A stretch of DNA of 64,000 nt, taken from assembly GCA_035255045.1 (NCBI GenBank), contig DATFAA010000088.1:80957-144956 (forward strand). The letters are read 5' to 3'. Positions 46,139-55,243 of this stretch are shown piece after piece; position 1 is the stretch's first letter; each line of letters begins with the position of its first letter. The stretch is from JAGTRP01 sp035255045 (lineage in GTDB: Bacteria > Pseudomonadota > Gammaproteobacteria > Burkholderiales > Rhodocyclaceae). The translations under genes were made by a program, and so were the position numbers. The notes under the pieces were generated by a model, which was not told the DNA's origin, did not search any database, and was given only the letters and a program-made list of their open reading frames with translations.

Positions 46139-47032
46139 ATGAAAACCATTCTGGCCGCCCTCCTCCTTCTATCCGCCATCGCCCCAGCCTGGGCCTGGAA
46201 CGCCGCCGGCCACCGTCTGGTAGCCGCCATCGCCTGGCGGCAGATGTCGCCGGCTGCCCGGGAAAAGGCGGTGGCGCTGCTGCAGCGCCACCCCGCCTAT
46301 CCCAAGTGGAGTGCCCGAGCCGACGAGCCTTCCCACTACGCCGCCTTCCTGGAATCTTCCTCGTGGCCGGACGACATCCGAAAGGATCCTCGCTTCTACG
46401 ACGAGCAGAGCGAGGAACCGACGCGTCCCTTCCCCGGCATGGCGGATACCGCCCGCCACAAGCAATGGCACTACGTGGATCGCTTTCCTAATGGCCGCCT
46501 GCGGGCCGGCGAACTGGACCGGCAGATCGAACGCCTGGCCGGCCGCCTGGGGGATGCGCGCACGCCGGCGGCCGAACGGGCCTACGCCCTGCCCTGGATC
46601 ATCCACCTGGTGGCGGACATCCACCAACCGCTCCATGTCGGCGGCCGCGACGACGACGGAGGCAACCGGGTACAGATCGAGAATCCCTTCAACCGACGGC
46701 ACCCGATCACCACCCTCCATGCCTGGTGGGATGACCTCCCCGGCCGCCCCTGGCTTCGGGGTCCGAAGCTGGAACGGGGGGCAGATGCCCTGGTGTCCGC
46801 CCTTCCCCGGCGGCCCTACCAGGGCGACGTCCCTCTATGGGAGAAGGAAAGCCGGACCCTGGGCCGGGAAGCGGCCTACCCGACCACCCTTGGCAGCGTC
46901 CTGCCCGTCATCACCTGGGATTTCCAATCCCGTTCCCAGGCCATCGCCAATCGGCGCCTGGCTGAGGCGGGCTATCGGCTCGGCCGCCTGCTCGAGGACG
47001 CTTTCAGCCGTGTTCCACGTGAAACCGAATAG
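46139..47032 (+). CDS. secreted S1/P1-type nuclease
   Basis: Zinc-dependent single-strand nuclease of 297 residues. The signal peptide ends ...APAWA, so the mature protein starts with Trp in WNAAGHRLVAAIAW, the Trp1 used as zinc ligand by the family. Other ligands lie in HYVDRF and in the HxxxDxHQPLH block (HLVADIHQPLHVGGRDDDGG). It would degrade extracellular nucleic acids for phosphate or nucleosides. The last codons (RVPRETE) coincide with a parS site. Confidence 0.93.
   Translation: MKTILAALLLLSAIAPAWAWNAAGHRLVAAIAWRQMSPAAREKAVALLQRHPAYPKWSARADEPSHYAAFLESSSWPDDIRKDPRFYDEQSEEPTRPFPGMADTARHKQWHYVDRFPNGRLRAGELDRQIERLAGRLGDARTPAAERAYALPWIIHLVADIHQPLHVGGRDDDGGNRVQIENPFNRRHPITTLHAWWDDLPGRPWLRGPKLERGADALVSALPRRPYQGDVPLWEKESRTLGREAAYPTTLGSVLPVITWDFQSRSQAIANRRLAEAGYRLGRLLEDAFSRVPRETE
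47011..47026. promoter_or_regulatory. parS-type ParB-binding site (2)
   Basis: TGTTCCACGTGAAACC, overlapping the last codons of the nuclease gene. The palindrome core GTTCCACGTGAAAC is identical to site 1, with one mismatch to the perfect GTTTCACGTGAAAC. Confidence 0.7.
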
Positions 47033-47041
47033 AATTCCGTC

Positions 47042-47431
47042 ATGCACGGCCTCCACCTCATCGCCGATCTCCACGGTTGCCGCTGTCCCGCGGGCTTCCT
47101 GCTGGACGCCCCAGCGCTCGAGGCTTTCAGCCTCGCCGCCTGCGAGCGCCACGGGCTGACCGTCGTCGGCCGCTGCTTCCACCAGTTCCGGGATGAGGCC
47201 GGCGAGCCGTCCGGGGTTACCGGCACCGTCGTCCTGGCGGAATCCCATGTAGCGGTGCATACCTGGCCGGAATTGGCCGGAGTCACTCTGGATGTCTATG
47301 TCTGCAACTTCAGCACCGACAACAGCGCCCCGGCCCACGCCCTGTTCCAAGAAATCATCGCCGCCTTCGCGCCGGCCCGGGCGGAGACGAGGCAAGTCCT
47401 GCGGGGCCGTCTCGGAAGTTCGCCGCCCTAG
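47042..47431 (+). CDS. speD: S-adenosylmethionine decarboxylase SpeD
   Basis: Proenzyme of 129 residues that makes decarboxylated SAM for spermidine synthesis. Class 1B type: the self-cleavage site is ESHVAVHTWPE, giving the pyruvoyl group from S68. H73 and C88 fall at the same spacing as the Thermotoga enzyme catalytic residues. It sits 9 bp after the nuclease. No speE is in the window. Confidence 0.95.
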   Translation: MHGLHLIADLHGCRCPAGFLLDAPALEAFSLAACERHGLTVVGRCFHQFRDEAGEPSGVTGTVVLAESHVAVHTWPELAGVTLDVYVCNFSTDNSAPAHALFQEIIAAFAPARAETRQVLRGRLGSSPP

Positions 47432-48276
47432 TAGCGGGCCATGGCCCGCAGGTGGGCGATGCGCTCCCCGGTGGGCGGGTGGGTCGAGAACAGACTTTGC
47501 AGGCCGCCCCCCGACAAGGGGTTGAGGATCATCATCTGGGCCGTTTCCGGATGGGCTTCCGCCGTCATCATGGGAATGCGGCCTTCGGCATACATCTGGA
47601 TCTTATTGAGGGCGTCGGCCAGGGCCAGGGGATCCTGGCTGATCTCGGCGCCGCCCCGATCGGCCTCGAACTCCCGGGACCGGGAAATGGCCATCTGGAT
47701 CAGGCTGGCGGCAAGGGGGGCCAGGAAGGCCACCAGGATGCCGGCTACGGGATTTACCGGCCTCCCCTCGCCGTCCCGACCGCCGAAGAACATGGCGAAA
47801 TTGGCGAGGGCCGAGATAGCGCCGGCCATGGTGGCGGAAATGGTGGAAATCAAGATGTCCCGATGCTGGACGTGAGCCAGCTCATGAGCCATGACGCCCC
47901 GCAGCTCCCGGGCCGAAAGCAGCCGCAGAATGCCGGTGGTGGCCGCCACCGCCGCATGCTCGGGATTGCGTCCGGTGGCGAAGGCGTTGGGCTGGTCCTC
48001 GTCGATCAGGTAGACCCGGGGCATGGGCAGGCCGGCCCTCTGGGTCAGCACCCGCACCACCCGGTAGAACTGGGGAGCGCTGTACTCGTCCACTTCCTGG
48101 GCGTTGTACATCCTTAGCACCATCCGGTCCGAGAACCAGTAGGAAAAGACGTTCATCGCGCCGCCCAGGAGCAGGGCCAGCAGCATGCCGCTCTTGCCAC
48201 CGATGAAAGCACCGACGATGCCGAACAGCGCCATGATGGCCGCCATCAGCATGGCCGTTTTCACCCAGTTGAACAT
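47428..48276 (-). CDS. htpX: membrane zinc metalloprotease HtpX
   Basis: Quality-control protease of the inner membrane, 282 residues starting at ATG 48276 (MFNWVKTAMLMAAIMALFGI). Two N-terminal membrane helices, the catalytic zinc motif HELAH in GVMAHELAHVQHRDIL, two more helices, and the third zinc ligand in SREFEADRGGAE. It shares four bases with the convergent speD end. Confidence 0.97.
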   Translation of the reverse strand: MFNWVKTAMLMAAIMALFGIVGAFIGGKSGMLLALLLGGAMNVFSYWFSDRMVLRMYNAQEVDEYSAPQFYRVVRVLTQRAGLPMPRVYLIDEDQPNAFATGRNPEHAAVAATTGILRLLSARELRGVMAHELAHVQHRDILISTISATMAGAISALANFAMFFGGRDGEGRPVNPVAGILVAFLAPLAASLIQMAISRSREFEADRGGAEISQDPLALADALNKIQMYAEGRIPMMTAEAHPETAQMMILNPLSGGGLQSLFSTHPPTGERIAHLRAMARY

Positions 48277-48339
48277 CCTTGGAGCCTCCTCGCGGTAGTG
48301 GAATTCACCCACCCGAAATGGGGCGATCCAAGGTCAATT

Positions 48340-49263
48340 TCAAGATGCGGCGCGGAAGCGCAGGCCCTTGGCCAAGGCGTTGCCGGCGAGGAACTGGGCG
48401 GCCGGCAGGCGCTTGCCCCCCGCTCTCTGCAATTCCGTGACCAGGAGGGCGCCCTCGCCGCAGGCGACGGCGATGCCGTCCTTGCCCACCGCCAGGATTT
48501 CCCCCGGCTCGCCCCTGCCATCCAACGGGCTCGCCCGCCAGACCTTGATGCCGACGCCGTCGAGCATGGCCTGGGCGCCGGGGAAGGGATTGAAGGCGCG
48601 GATCAGGCGATCCACCTCGGCGGCAGGCCGCCGCCAGTCGATGGCGGCCTCGGCCTTTTCCAGCTTGGCGGCGTACGTGACCCCCTGCTCGGGCTGGGGC
48701 TCCGCCGGCAGCGGCAGGCGGGCCAGGCAGTCCACCGAGAGCCGGCCGCCGAGGGCGGCCAGGCGGTCGTGGATGTCTCCCGCGGTGTCGTCCGCCCCGA
48801 TCGGCAGCGCCCCCCGCAGGAGCACCGGGCCGGTATCCAGGCCGGCTTCCATCTGCATGATGCAGACGCCCGTCTCCCGGTCCCCGGCCAGAATGGCGCG
48901 CTGGATGGGGGCTGCGCCCCGCCAGCGGGGCAGGAGGGAAGCGTGGATGTTGATGCAGCCGAAGCGCGGCATGTCCAGCACCGCCTGGGGCAGGATAAGT
49001 CCGTAGGCGGCCACCACCATGACATCGGCCCCCACCTCCCTGACCCGGGCCTGGGCCTCGGCATCCCTCAGGGTGGGCGGCTGGAAGACCTCGATGCCCA
49101 GCTCCTGGGCCAGGCGCTTCACCGGCGAGGCCTGCAGGGCCATGCCGCGGCCGGCGGGCCGATCGGGCTGGGTCAAAACCAGGGCAATGTCATGGCCTGC
49201 GGCCGCGATGGCGCGCAGGGCGACGGCGGCGAACTCCGGCGTCCCGGCGAAGATGACCTTCAT
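48340..49263 (-). CDS. fmt: methionyl-tRNA formyltransferase Fmt
   Basis: Formylates initiator Met-tRNA, 307 residues. N-terminal formyltransferase domain: VIFAGTPEFAAVAL, PPTLRD, CINIHASLLPRWRGAAPIQRAI with the catalytic Asn-His, and MEAGLDTGPVLL. The C-terminal OB-like domain follows. Its ATG overlaps the def stop (ATGA), so def-fmt is one unit. Confidence 0.97.
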   Translation of the reverse strand: MKVIFAGTPEFAAVALRAIAAAGHDIALVLTQPDRPAGRGMALQASPVKRLAQELGIEVFQPPTLRDAEAQARVREVGADVMVVAAYGLILPQAVLDMPRFGCINIHASLLPRWRGAAPIQRAILAGDRETGVCIMQMEAGLDTGPVLLRGALPIGADDTAGDIHDRLAALGGRLSVDCLARLPLPAEPQPEQGVTYAAKLEKAEAAIDWRRPAAEVDRLIRAFNPFPGAQAMLDGVGIKVWRASPLDGRGEPGEILAVGKDGIAVACGEGALLVTELQRAGGKRLPAAQFLAGNALAKGLRFRAAS

Positions 49264-49763
49264 GCCGTGATGCGGGACTGCTTCAGGAGCTTGGCCTTGA
49301 TGCGGGTCTGCTTGAGTTGCGACAGATAGTCGACAAAGACCCGGCCGTTCAGGTGATCCAGTTCGTGCTGGATGCAGACCGCCAGGAGGCCCTCGGCTGC
49401 CAGGGTCTGTTCATTGCCTTCCAGGTCGAGGAACTGCACCGTCACCCGTTCCGCCCGTTCGACCCGATCATAGATGCCGGGCACCGACAGGCAGCCCTCC
49501 TCGCCTTCCTGCGCGCCCTCTCGGGACAGGATCTTGGCATTGATCAGGACCAGCAGTTGATCCTTGGTCTCGGATATGTCGATGACCACCAGCTGCTTGT
49601 GGACATCCACCTGGGTGGCCGCCAAGCCGATGCCCGGCGCCTCGTACATGGTTTCCGCCATGTTCCGGGCCAGGGTGCGGATGCTGTCATCAACTTTCGC
49701 AACGGGTGCCGCCACCTTTTTCAGGCGCGGATCTGGGTAACGCAGAATGGGTAACAAAGCCAT
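49260..49763 (-). CDS. def: peptide deformylase Def
   Basis: Removes the formyl group from nascent proteins, 167 residues. Motif 1 PGIGLAATQVDV, motif 2 EEGCLSVPG with zinc Cys, motif 3 QHELDHLNGRVF with the two His zinc ligands. First gene of def-fmt. It faces the LysM-dprA unit across 142 bp. Confidence 0.97.
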   Translation of the reverse strand: MALLPILRYPDPRLKKVAAPVAKVDDSIRTLARNMAETMYEAPGIGLAATQVDVHKQLVVIDISETKDQLLVLINAKILSREGAQEGEEGCLSVPGIYDRVERAERVTVQFLDLEGNEQTLAAEGLLAVCIQHELDHLNGRVFVDYLSQLKQTRIKAKLLKQSRITA

Positions 49764-49905
49764 AGATAAAACCGATTAAAAACTTGCCCGCTTAAGCCAT
49801 TACGTGCAGAATCTCAAGCAATTTCCGAGATTTGGACGAGGCTTCGCGTGGCAATTTCGACAGCGAAAATCAGGCCGCGTTCCACCGGCACGTGAGGATA
49901 CGTCA
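49764..49905. promoter_or_regulatory. divergent promoter region def / LysM-dprA
   Basis: 142 bp, A+T-richer than neighbours. It must hold the promoters of def-fmt and of the LysM gene. I see a plausible TTGAGA (minus, 49818-49813) and runs such as TTTTTAATC (minus), but no confident -10/-35 pair. AATCTC/GAGATT (49810-49815, 49827-49832) is a weak inverted repeat. Confidence 0.3.
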
Positions 49906-50925
49906 ATGGTTCGCATTATATCCGCGCTCTTTCTCGCCGTGATGGCAGTCTGCGCATTGGCCCAGGAACCAGTTGCCCTCGCCGATAACCCGCCGGACCG
50001 CCACATCGTCGTGCCGGGAGATACCCTGTGGAGCATCGCCGGGAAATTCCTCAAGGAACCCTGGCGCTGGCCCGAGATCTGGCGCCTCAACCGGGACCAG
50101 GTCCGCAATCCTCACCGCATCTACCCGGGGGACATCGTCCTCCTCGACGTCTCGTCGGGCAGTCCCCAGCTGAAGGTCGCCAAGCCGGTCAAGCTCCAGC
50201 CCCAGGTGCATAGCGAGGCCATCCAGCACGAAATCTCCAGCATCCCGCCCAACGTCATCGAGCCCTTCATTTCCCAGCCTCTCGTGGTCGATGCCAAGGC
50301 CCTGGACAGTTCGCCGCGCATCCTCACCGGCCAGGACAATCGTATTCTCCTGGGCCGGGGCGACACCGGCTTCGTGGCCGGCATCCCCGACGCCAACGTG
50401 GTCAAATGGCAGGTCTACCGTCCCGGCAAGCCCCTCAAGGACCCGGACAATGGCGAGGTGCTCGGCTACGAATCGGTCTTCCTGGGCGATGCCCAACTGG
50501 TCCAGCCGGGAGATCCTGCCCAGGTCCGCATCACCTCCGCCAAGGAGGAGATCGGCCGCGGCGACCGCCTGGTCCCCGCCAGCCTGCCCACCCTCATTTC
50601 CTACGCCCCCCACAAGCCCGAAAGAGCTGTCGCCGGACGCATCATGTCCGTCTACGGCGGCCTGAGCGAAGCCGGCAAGCATTCCATCATCACCATCAAC
50701 CGCGGCAGCCGCGACGGCATCGAAGTCGGACACGTCCTCGCCCTTTTCCGCAACCAGAGCCTCACCACCCGTGAAGCCAAGGAGGAAGGCCGTGAAAACC
50801 GTGCCCTGCCCCAGGAGCGCTATGCCCTGGTGTTCATCTTCCGGACCTTCGAACGGGTTGCCTACGCCCTGGTGATGGACGCCAGCAAGCCCGTCATCGT
50901 CGGCGACGCCGCCAGGAACCCGTGA
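49906..50925 (+). CDS. LysM domain protein
   Basis: Exported protein of 339 residues with a signal peptide (about 1-20, LFLAVMAVCALAQ), start ATG 49906 with GAGG upstream. A single LysM domain at about 33-80 (HIVVPGDTLWSIAGKFLKEP, ending in YPGDIVLLD) binds peptidoglycan. The rest is a conserved beta-rich part found in the family always upstream of dprA in Betaproteobacteria. The final TGA overlaps the GTG of dprA. Confidence 0.9.
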   Translation: MVRIISALFLAVMAVCALAQEPVALADNPPDRHIVVPGDTLWSIAGKFLKEPWRWPEIWRLNRDQVRNPHRIYPGDIVLLDVSSGSPQLKVAKPVKLQPQVHSEAIQHEISSIPPNVIEPFISQPLVVDAKALDSSPRILTGQDNRILLGRGDTGFVAGIPDANVVKWQVYRPGKPLKDPDNGEVLGYESVFLGDAQLVQPGDPAQVRITSAKEEIGRGDRLVPASLPTLISYAPHKPERAVAGRIMSVYGGLSEAGKHSIITINRGSRDGIEVGHVLALFRNQSLTTREAKEEGRENRALPQERYALVFIFRTFERVAYALVMDASKPVIVGDAARNP

Positions 50926-52001
50926 CCACCCCGGCCGGATTGGGCGACTGGCTGCGGCTGACGCTCATTCCCGGCGTCGGTGGCGAAACCCAGCGCAAGC
51001 TCCTCGCCGCCTTCGGCCCGCCCGAGGCCATCTTCGCTACCGACCGCTTGGCGGTTCGTAGCGTCATTGGCGACCGGGCCGACCTCCTCTTCGACACCAA
51101 CAATGCCCGCCTCGTCGACCATGCCCTGGCCTGGGCGGAAGAGTCCGGCCATCACGTCGTCACCCTGGCCGACGATACCTATCCCAAGGCACTGCTGCAG
51201 ATTCCCGACCCGCCTTCCGTCCTCTATGTCCGGGGCCGGGTCAAGCTCCTGAACGCCCCGGCCCTGGCCGTGGTCGGCAGCCGTAACGCCACCCGCCAGG
51301 GTCTGCAAACCGCCGAGGCCTTCGCCAAGGCCCTCGCCGCCCAAGGACTCACCATCGTCAGCGGCCTGGCCCTGGGCATTGACGCCGCCGCCCACCAGGG
51401 CGCCCTGACGGCGGACGGCGACACCGTCGCCTTCATCGGCACCGGCGCCGATCGCCTCTACCCGGCCCGCAACCGGGACCTCGCCCTGGCCATCGCCGAG
51501 CGGGGCGCCATCGTCTCCGAATTTCCCCTCGGCACCCCCGCCGCCGCCGCCAACTTTCCCCGTCGCAACCGGCTCATTTCCGGCCTCTCCCGAGGCGTGC
51601 TGGTGGTGGAGGCAGCCCCCGAAAGCGGCTCTCTCATCACCGCCCGCCTGGCTGCCGAACAGGGGCGGGAAGTGTTCGCGATCCCCGGCTCCATCCATTC
51701 CCCGGTGGCCCGGGGTTGCCACCAGCTCATCAAGCAGGGCGCCAAGTTGGTGGAGACCGCCCAGGACATCCTGGAAGAAATCGCCTGGCCGGCCAGCGCT
51801 CCTCCTCCGGCCACCGTTGTCGCCGAAGACCATCCCGATCCGATACTGACCGCCCTCGGCCACGATCCCTGCGGAGTGGACGAACTGGCCGAGCGCACCG
51901 GGCTGCCGGCCGACGCCCTGCTGCCTTCCCTCCTCGCCCTCGAACTGGCCGGCCAGGTCGCTCCCCTGCCGGGCAACCGCTACCAGCGCATCGCCGGCTG
52001 A
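50922..52001 (+). CDS. dprA: DNA-processing protein DprA
   Basis: Loads RecA on incoming single-stranded DNA in transformation. It has 359 residues from GTG 50922. N-terminal SAM-like helical part, Rossmann core with VVGSRNATRQGLQTAEAFAK, SGLALGIDAAAHQGAL, GTGADRLYPARNRDL and EFPLGTPAAAANFPRRNRLI, and a C-terminal winged-helix-like DprA domain. With comM at 21558 it suggests that the organism may be transformable. Confidence 0.96.
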   Translation: MTTPAGLGDWLRLTLIPGVGGETQRKLLAAFGPPEAIFATDRLAVRSVIGDRADLLFDTNNARLVDHALAWAEESGHHVVTLADDTYPKALLQIPDPPSVLYVRGRVKLLNAPALAVVGSRNATRQGLQTAEAFAKALAAQGLTIVSGLALGIDAAAHQGALTADGDTVAFIGTGADRLYPARNRDLALAIAERGAIVSEFPLGTPAAAANFPRRNRLISGLSRGVLVVEAAPESGSLITARLAAEQGREVFAIPGSIHSPVARGCHQLIKQGAKLVETAQDILEEIAWPASAPPPATVVAEDHPDPILTALGHDPCGVDELAERTGLPADALLPSLLALELAGQVAPLPGNRYQRIAG

Positions 52002-52073
52002 GCGCCCTCCCCGGGCGATTGCGTCCCGCCGAGCCTGCCCTTATGCTGGCCGCAAAGCCATCGGGAGTCCGCC

Positions 52074-53570
52074 ATGCCCATCCCCCGCTGCATCCTCGCC
52101 CTCGATCAGGGCACCACCAGCTCCCGTGCCATCGTCTTCGACCATGACGGGCGAATCCTGGGCCTCGCCCAACAGGAGTTCCCCCAGTATTTTCCCCAGC
52201 CCGGATGGGTCGAGCACGACCCCGAGGACATCTGGCGCAGCCAGGCGGCGATGGCGGTCGAGGCTCTGGGTCGGGCGGGCGCAAGCCAGGCTGATGTCGC
52301 TGCCGTCGGCATCGCCAACCAGCGGGAGACCACCCTCCTCTGGGACCGCGCCACCGGCAAGCCCCTGCACCGGGCCATCGTCTGGCAGGACCGCCGTACC
52401 GCCGACCTGTGCGCCACCTTGCGCCAAGGCGGCCAGTCGGAAACCTTCCGCCAGCGCACCGGCCTCGTCCTCGACCCCTATTTCTCCGGCACCAAGCTCG
52501 CCTGGCTCCTCGACCACCTGCCCGGTGCCCGCGCCCGGGCCGAGGGCGGCGAACTGTGCTTCGGCACGGTGGATAGCTGGCTTGCCTGGCGGCTCACCGG
52601 CGGCCAGGTCCATGTCACCGACGCCACCAATGCTTCCCGCACGCTCCTCTACGATCTCCATGCCGATGCCTGGGATGAAGAACTGCTGGCGCGCCTCGGC
52701 ATTCCTCCAGCCCTGCTGCCGGAGGTGACGGATTCCAGCCAAGTGGTAGGCACCATCACCGCCCTGCCCGAACTGGCCGGCCTTCCCCTCGCCGCCCTGG
52801 TGGGCGACCAGCAGGCAGCCCTGGCCGGACAGGCCTGCTTCGCTCCCGGCCTGGCCAAGAACACCTACGGCACCGGTTGCTTCCTCCTCATGCACACCGG
52901 TGACCAGCCAGCCGAATCGAAGCATGGGCTCCTCACCACCGTCGCCGCCCGCTGCGGCCACCGGCTGACCTATGCCCTGGAAGGCAGCGTCTTCACGGGC
53001 GGCGCCGTGGTGCAATGGCTGCGGGATGGTCTCGGCATCATCAAGGCAGCCTCGGAAATCGAGGCCCTGGCCGCCTCGGTGCCGGACTCGGGCGGCGTCG
53101 TCCTGGTTCCCGCCTTCACCGGCCTCGGCGCCCCCTATTGGGATCCCCACGCCCGGGGCACCATCCTCGGCCTCACCCGCGGCACCACCGCCGCCCACCT
53201 CGCCCGGGCCGCCCTCGAATCCATCACCTTCCAGGTGGCGGACCTGGTGGATGCGGTGGAAGCCGATGCCGGCCGGCCCCTGGCGGAACTGCGGGTGGAC
53301 GGCGGTGCCGCCGCAGACGACCTGCTGCTGCAAATCCAGGCCGATCTGCTGCAGAAGCCGGTGGTGCGCCCGGCCGTCACCGAAACCACCGCCCTCGGCG
53401 CCGCCTACTTCGCCGGGCTGGCGGTGGGTTTCTGGTCCAGCCCGGAGGAGATCGCCAGCCACTGGCAGGCCGACCGCCGCTTCCTGCCCTGGCTTTCCGC
53501 CGCCGAGGCGACGGCCCGCCGGCAGCGCTGGCAGGAGGCCGTGGGCCGTTCCCGGGGCTGGGCGGCATGA
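52074..53570 (+). CDS. glpK: glycerol kinase GlpK
   Basis: Phosphorylates glycerol, 498 residues. FGGY motifs: ALDQGTTSSRAIVFDHDG, GWVEHDPEDIW, VGIANQRETTLLWDR, DPYFSGTKLAWLLDHL, and GTGCFLLMHTGD. glpD starts inside its stop. No glpF facilitator, glpR or glpX is next to it. Confidence 0.97.
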   Translation: MPIPRCILALDQGTTSSRAIVFDHDGRILGLAQQEFPQYFPQPGWVEHDPEDIWRSQAAMAVEALGRAGASQADVAAVGIANQRETTLLWDRATGKPLHRAIVWQDRRTADLCATLRQGGQSETFRQRTGLVLDPYFSGTKLAWLLDHLPGARARAEGGELCFGTVDSWLAWRLTGGQVHVTDATNASRTLLYDLHADAWDEELLARLGIPPALLPEVTDSSQVVGTITALPELAGLPLAALVGDQQAALAGQACFAPGLAKNTYGTGCFLLMHTGDQPAESKHGLLTTVAARCGHRLTYALEGSVFTGGAVVQWLRDGLGIIKAASEIEALAASVPDSGGVVLVPAFTGLGAPYWDPHARGTILGLTRGTTAAHLARAALESITFQVADLVDAVEADAGRPLAELRVDGGAAADDLLLQIQADLLQKPVVRPAVTETTALGAAYFAGLAVGFWSSPEEIASHWQADRRFLPWLSAAEATARRQRWQEAVGRSRGWAA

Positions 53571-55153
53571 AGCGGAACGACATGGTGGCCCGCCTGGAGA
53601 CCGGCGGAAACTCGGACCTCCTCGTCATCGGGGGCGGCGCCACCGGCCTCGGCATCGCCGTGGACGCGGCCGCCCGGGGCTACCGGGTGCTCCTGGCAGA
53701 GCGGAACGACTTCGCCCACGGCACCTCCAGCCGCTCCACCAAGCTCGTCCACGGCGGCGTCCGCTACCTGCGCCGGGGAAACCTGGCCCTGGTGCGGGAA
53801 GCCCTCCTGGAACGGGACATCCTACGCCGCAACGCACCCCACCTGGTCCATGAGCTGGCCTTCGTGGTGCCGAGCTACGCCTGGTGGGAGTCCCCCTTCT
53901 ACGGCGCCGGCCTCAAGGCCTACGACTTCCTGGCCGGGCGCCACGGCTTCGGCGCCTCCCGCCACCTCTCCGTCGCCGAGGTGGAAGCCGCTATCCCCAC
54001 CATCGCCACGGCCGGGCTCCACGGCGGCACTCTCTATTATGACGGCCAGTTCGACGATGCCCGGCTCGCCCTTGCGCTCGCCCGCACCGCCGCCGGGGAA
54101 GGCGCCACCCTGGTCAACTACTGCGAGGCGGTGGACTTCTGCAAGGACGCGGGCGGACGCATCGTCGGCGCTGTCCTGCGGGATCGGGAGAGCGGCCGCG
54201 AGCACGCCGTGGCGGCCCGGGCGGTGATCAACGCCACCGGCCCCTTCTGCGATGCCCTGCGCCGCCTCGACCACCCGGACGCCCCGCCCATCATCGCCCC
54301 CAGCCAGGGCGTCCATGTCGTCCTCGATCAGCGGTTCCTGCCCGGCGAAGCCGCGCTCATGGTGCCCAATACCGCCGACGGCCGCGTCCTCTTCGCCATT
54401 CCCTGGCACCACTGCCTGCTGGTGGGCACCACCGACACCCCGATTGCCGTAGTCCGCACCGAGCCCCTGGCCACCGAGGCCGAGATCGACTTCCTCCTCG
54501 CCACCCTCAACCGCTATATCTCCCGCCCGGCCCGCCGGGACGACGTGCGTTCCGTCTTCACCGGCATCCGGCCGCTGGTGCGAGCTCCCTCGGCCAGGAC
54601 CACCGCCGACCTGGCGAGGGACCATAGTCTTTTCGCCCATCCCGCGTCGGGCCTCATCACCATCACCGGCGGCAAGTGGACCACCTATCGCCGCATGGCC
54701 GAGGACACGGTGAATTTCGCCGCCCAGGCGGCCGGACTGCCGAAGCGGCCCTGCACCACCCGGGCCCTTCCCATCCACGGCGCCTGCCGCGACCATCGAA
54801 GCTTCGGCGCCCTCGCCCACTATGGTTCTGACGCCCCGGCCATTGTCGACCTCGTCCGCCAGGATTCCCGCCTGGGAGAGAAGTTCCACCCCCGCCTGCC
54901 GGCCATCGCCGCCGAGGTGGTGTGGGCCTGCCGCCACGAGATGGCGCGGACGGTGGAGGATGTCCTCTCCCGCCGCACCCGCAGCCTGCTCTTCGATTTC
55001 CGGGCCGCCGCCGAGGCCGCCCCCGCCGTCGCCCGCCTGATGGCCGCCGAACTGGGCCGGGACACGGCGTGGGAACAACTCCAAAGCGCCGCTTTCCAAA
55101 CGCTGGCCGCCATCTATCAAGGCAACCGGGGCGCCGCGGCGGGGCGATCCTGA
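53567..55153 (+). CDS. glpD: glycerol-3-phosphate dehydrogenase GlpD
   Basis: FAD-dependent aerobic enzyme feeding electrons to ubiquinone, 528 residues (E. coli 501). Start ATG 53567, ATGA overlap with glpK. FAD motif LLVIGGGATGLGIAVDAAARG, SRSTKLVHGGVRYL, and FTGIRPLVR with ITGGKWTTYRRMAEDTV are present. A C-terminal DAO_C domain follows. It works with GlpK in one operon. Confidence 0.96.
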   Translation: MKRNDMVARLETGGNSDLLVIGGGATGLGIAVDAAARGYRVLLAERNDFAHGTSSRSTKLVHGGVRYLRRGNLALVREALLERDILRRNAPHLVHELAFVVPSYAWWESPFYGAGLKAYDFLAGRHGFGASRHLSVAEVEAAIPTIATAGLHGGTLYYDGQFDDARLALALARTAAGEGATLVNYCEAVDFCKDAGGRIVGAVLRDRESGREHAVAARAVINATGPFCDALRRLDHPDAPPIIAPSQGVHVVLDQRFLPGEAALMVPNTADGRVLFAIPWHHCLLVGTTDTPIAVVRTEPLATEAEIDFLLATLNRYISRPARRDDVRSVFTGIRPLVRAPSARTTADLARDHSLFAHPASGLITITGGKWTTYRRMAEDTVNFAAQAAGLPKRPCTTRALPIHGACRDHRSFGALAHYGSDAPAIVDLVRQDSRLGEKFHPRLPAIAAEVVWACRHEMARTVEDVLSRRTRSLLFDFRAAAEAAPAVARLMAAELGRDTAWEQLQSAAFQTLAAIYQGNRGAAAGRS

Positions 55154-55187
55154 GCCCCGGACCATTGCCGGACCGGCGAGGCTTTTC

Positions 55188-55217
55188 TTGCCAAGGCGGC
55201 GTCCCGCCTCTTATCAT
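55188..55217 (+). promoter_or_regulatory. putative promoter for topB
   Basis: TTGCCA (55188-55193) and TATCAT (55212-55217) are spaced 18 bp. The start codon is 27 bp downstream of the -10. Match is moderate. Confidence 0.4.
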
Positions 55218-55243
55218 GGCCCGGCTATTAACGAGCAGATTCC

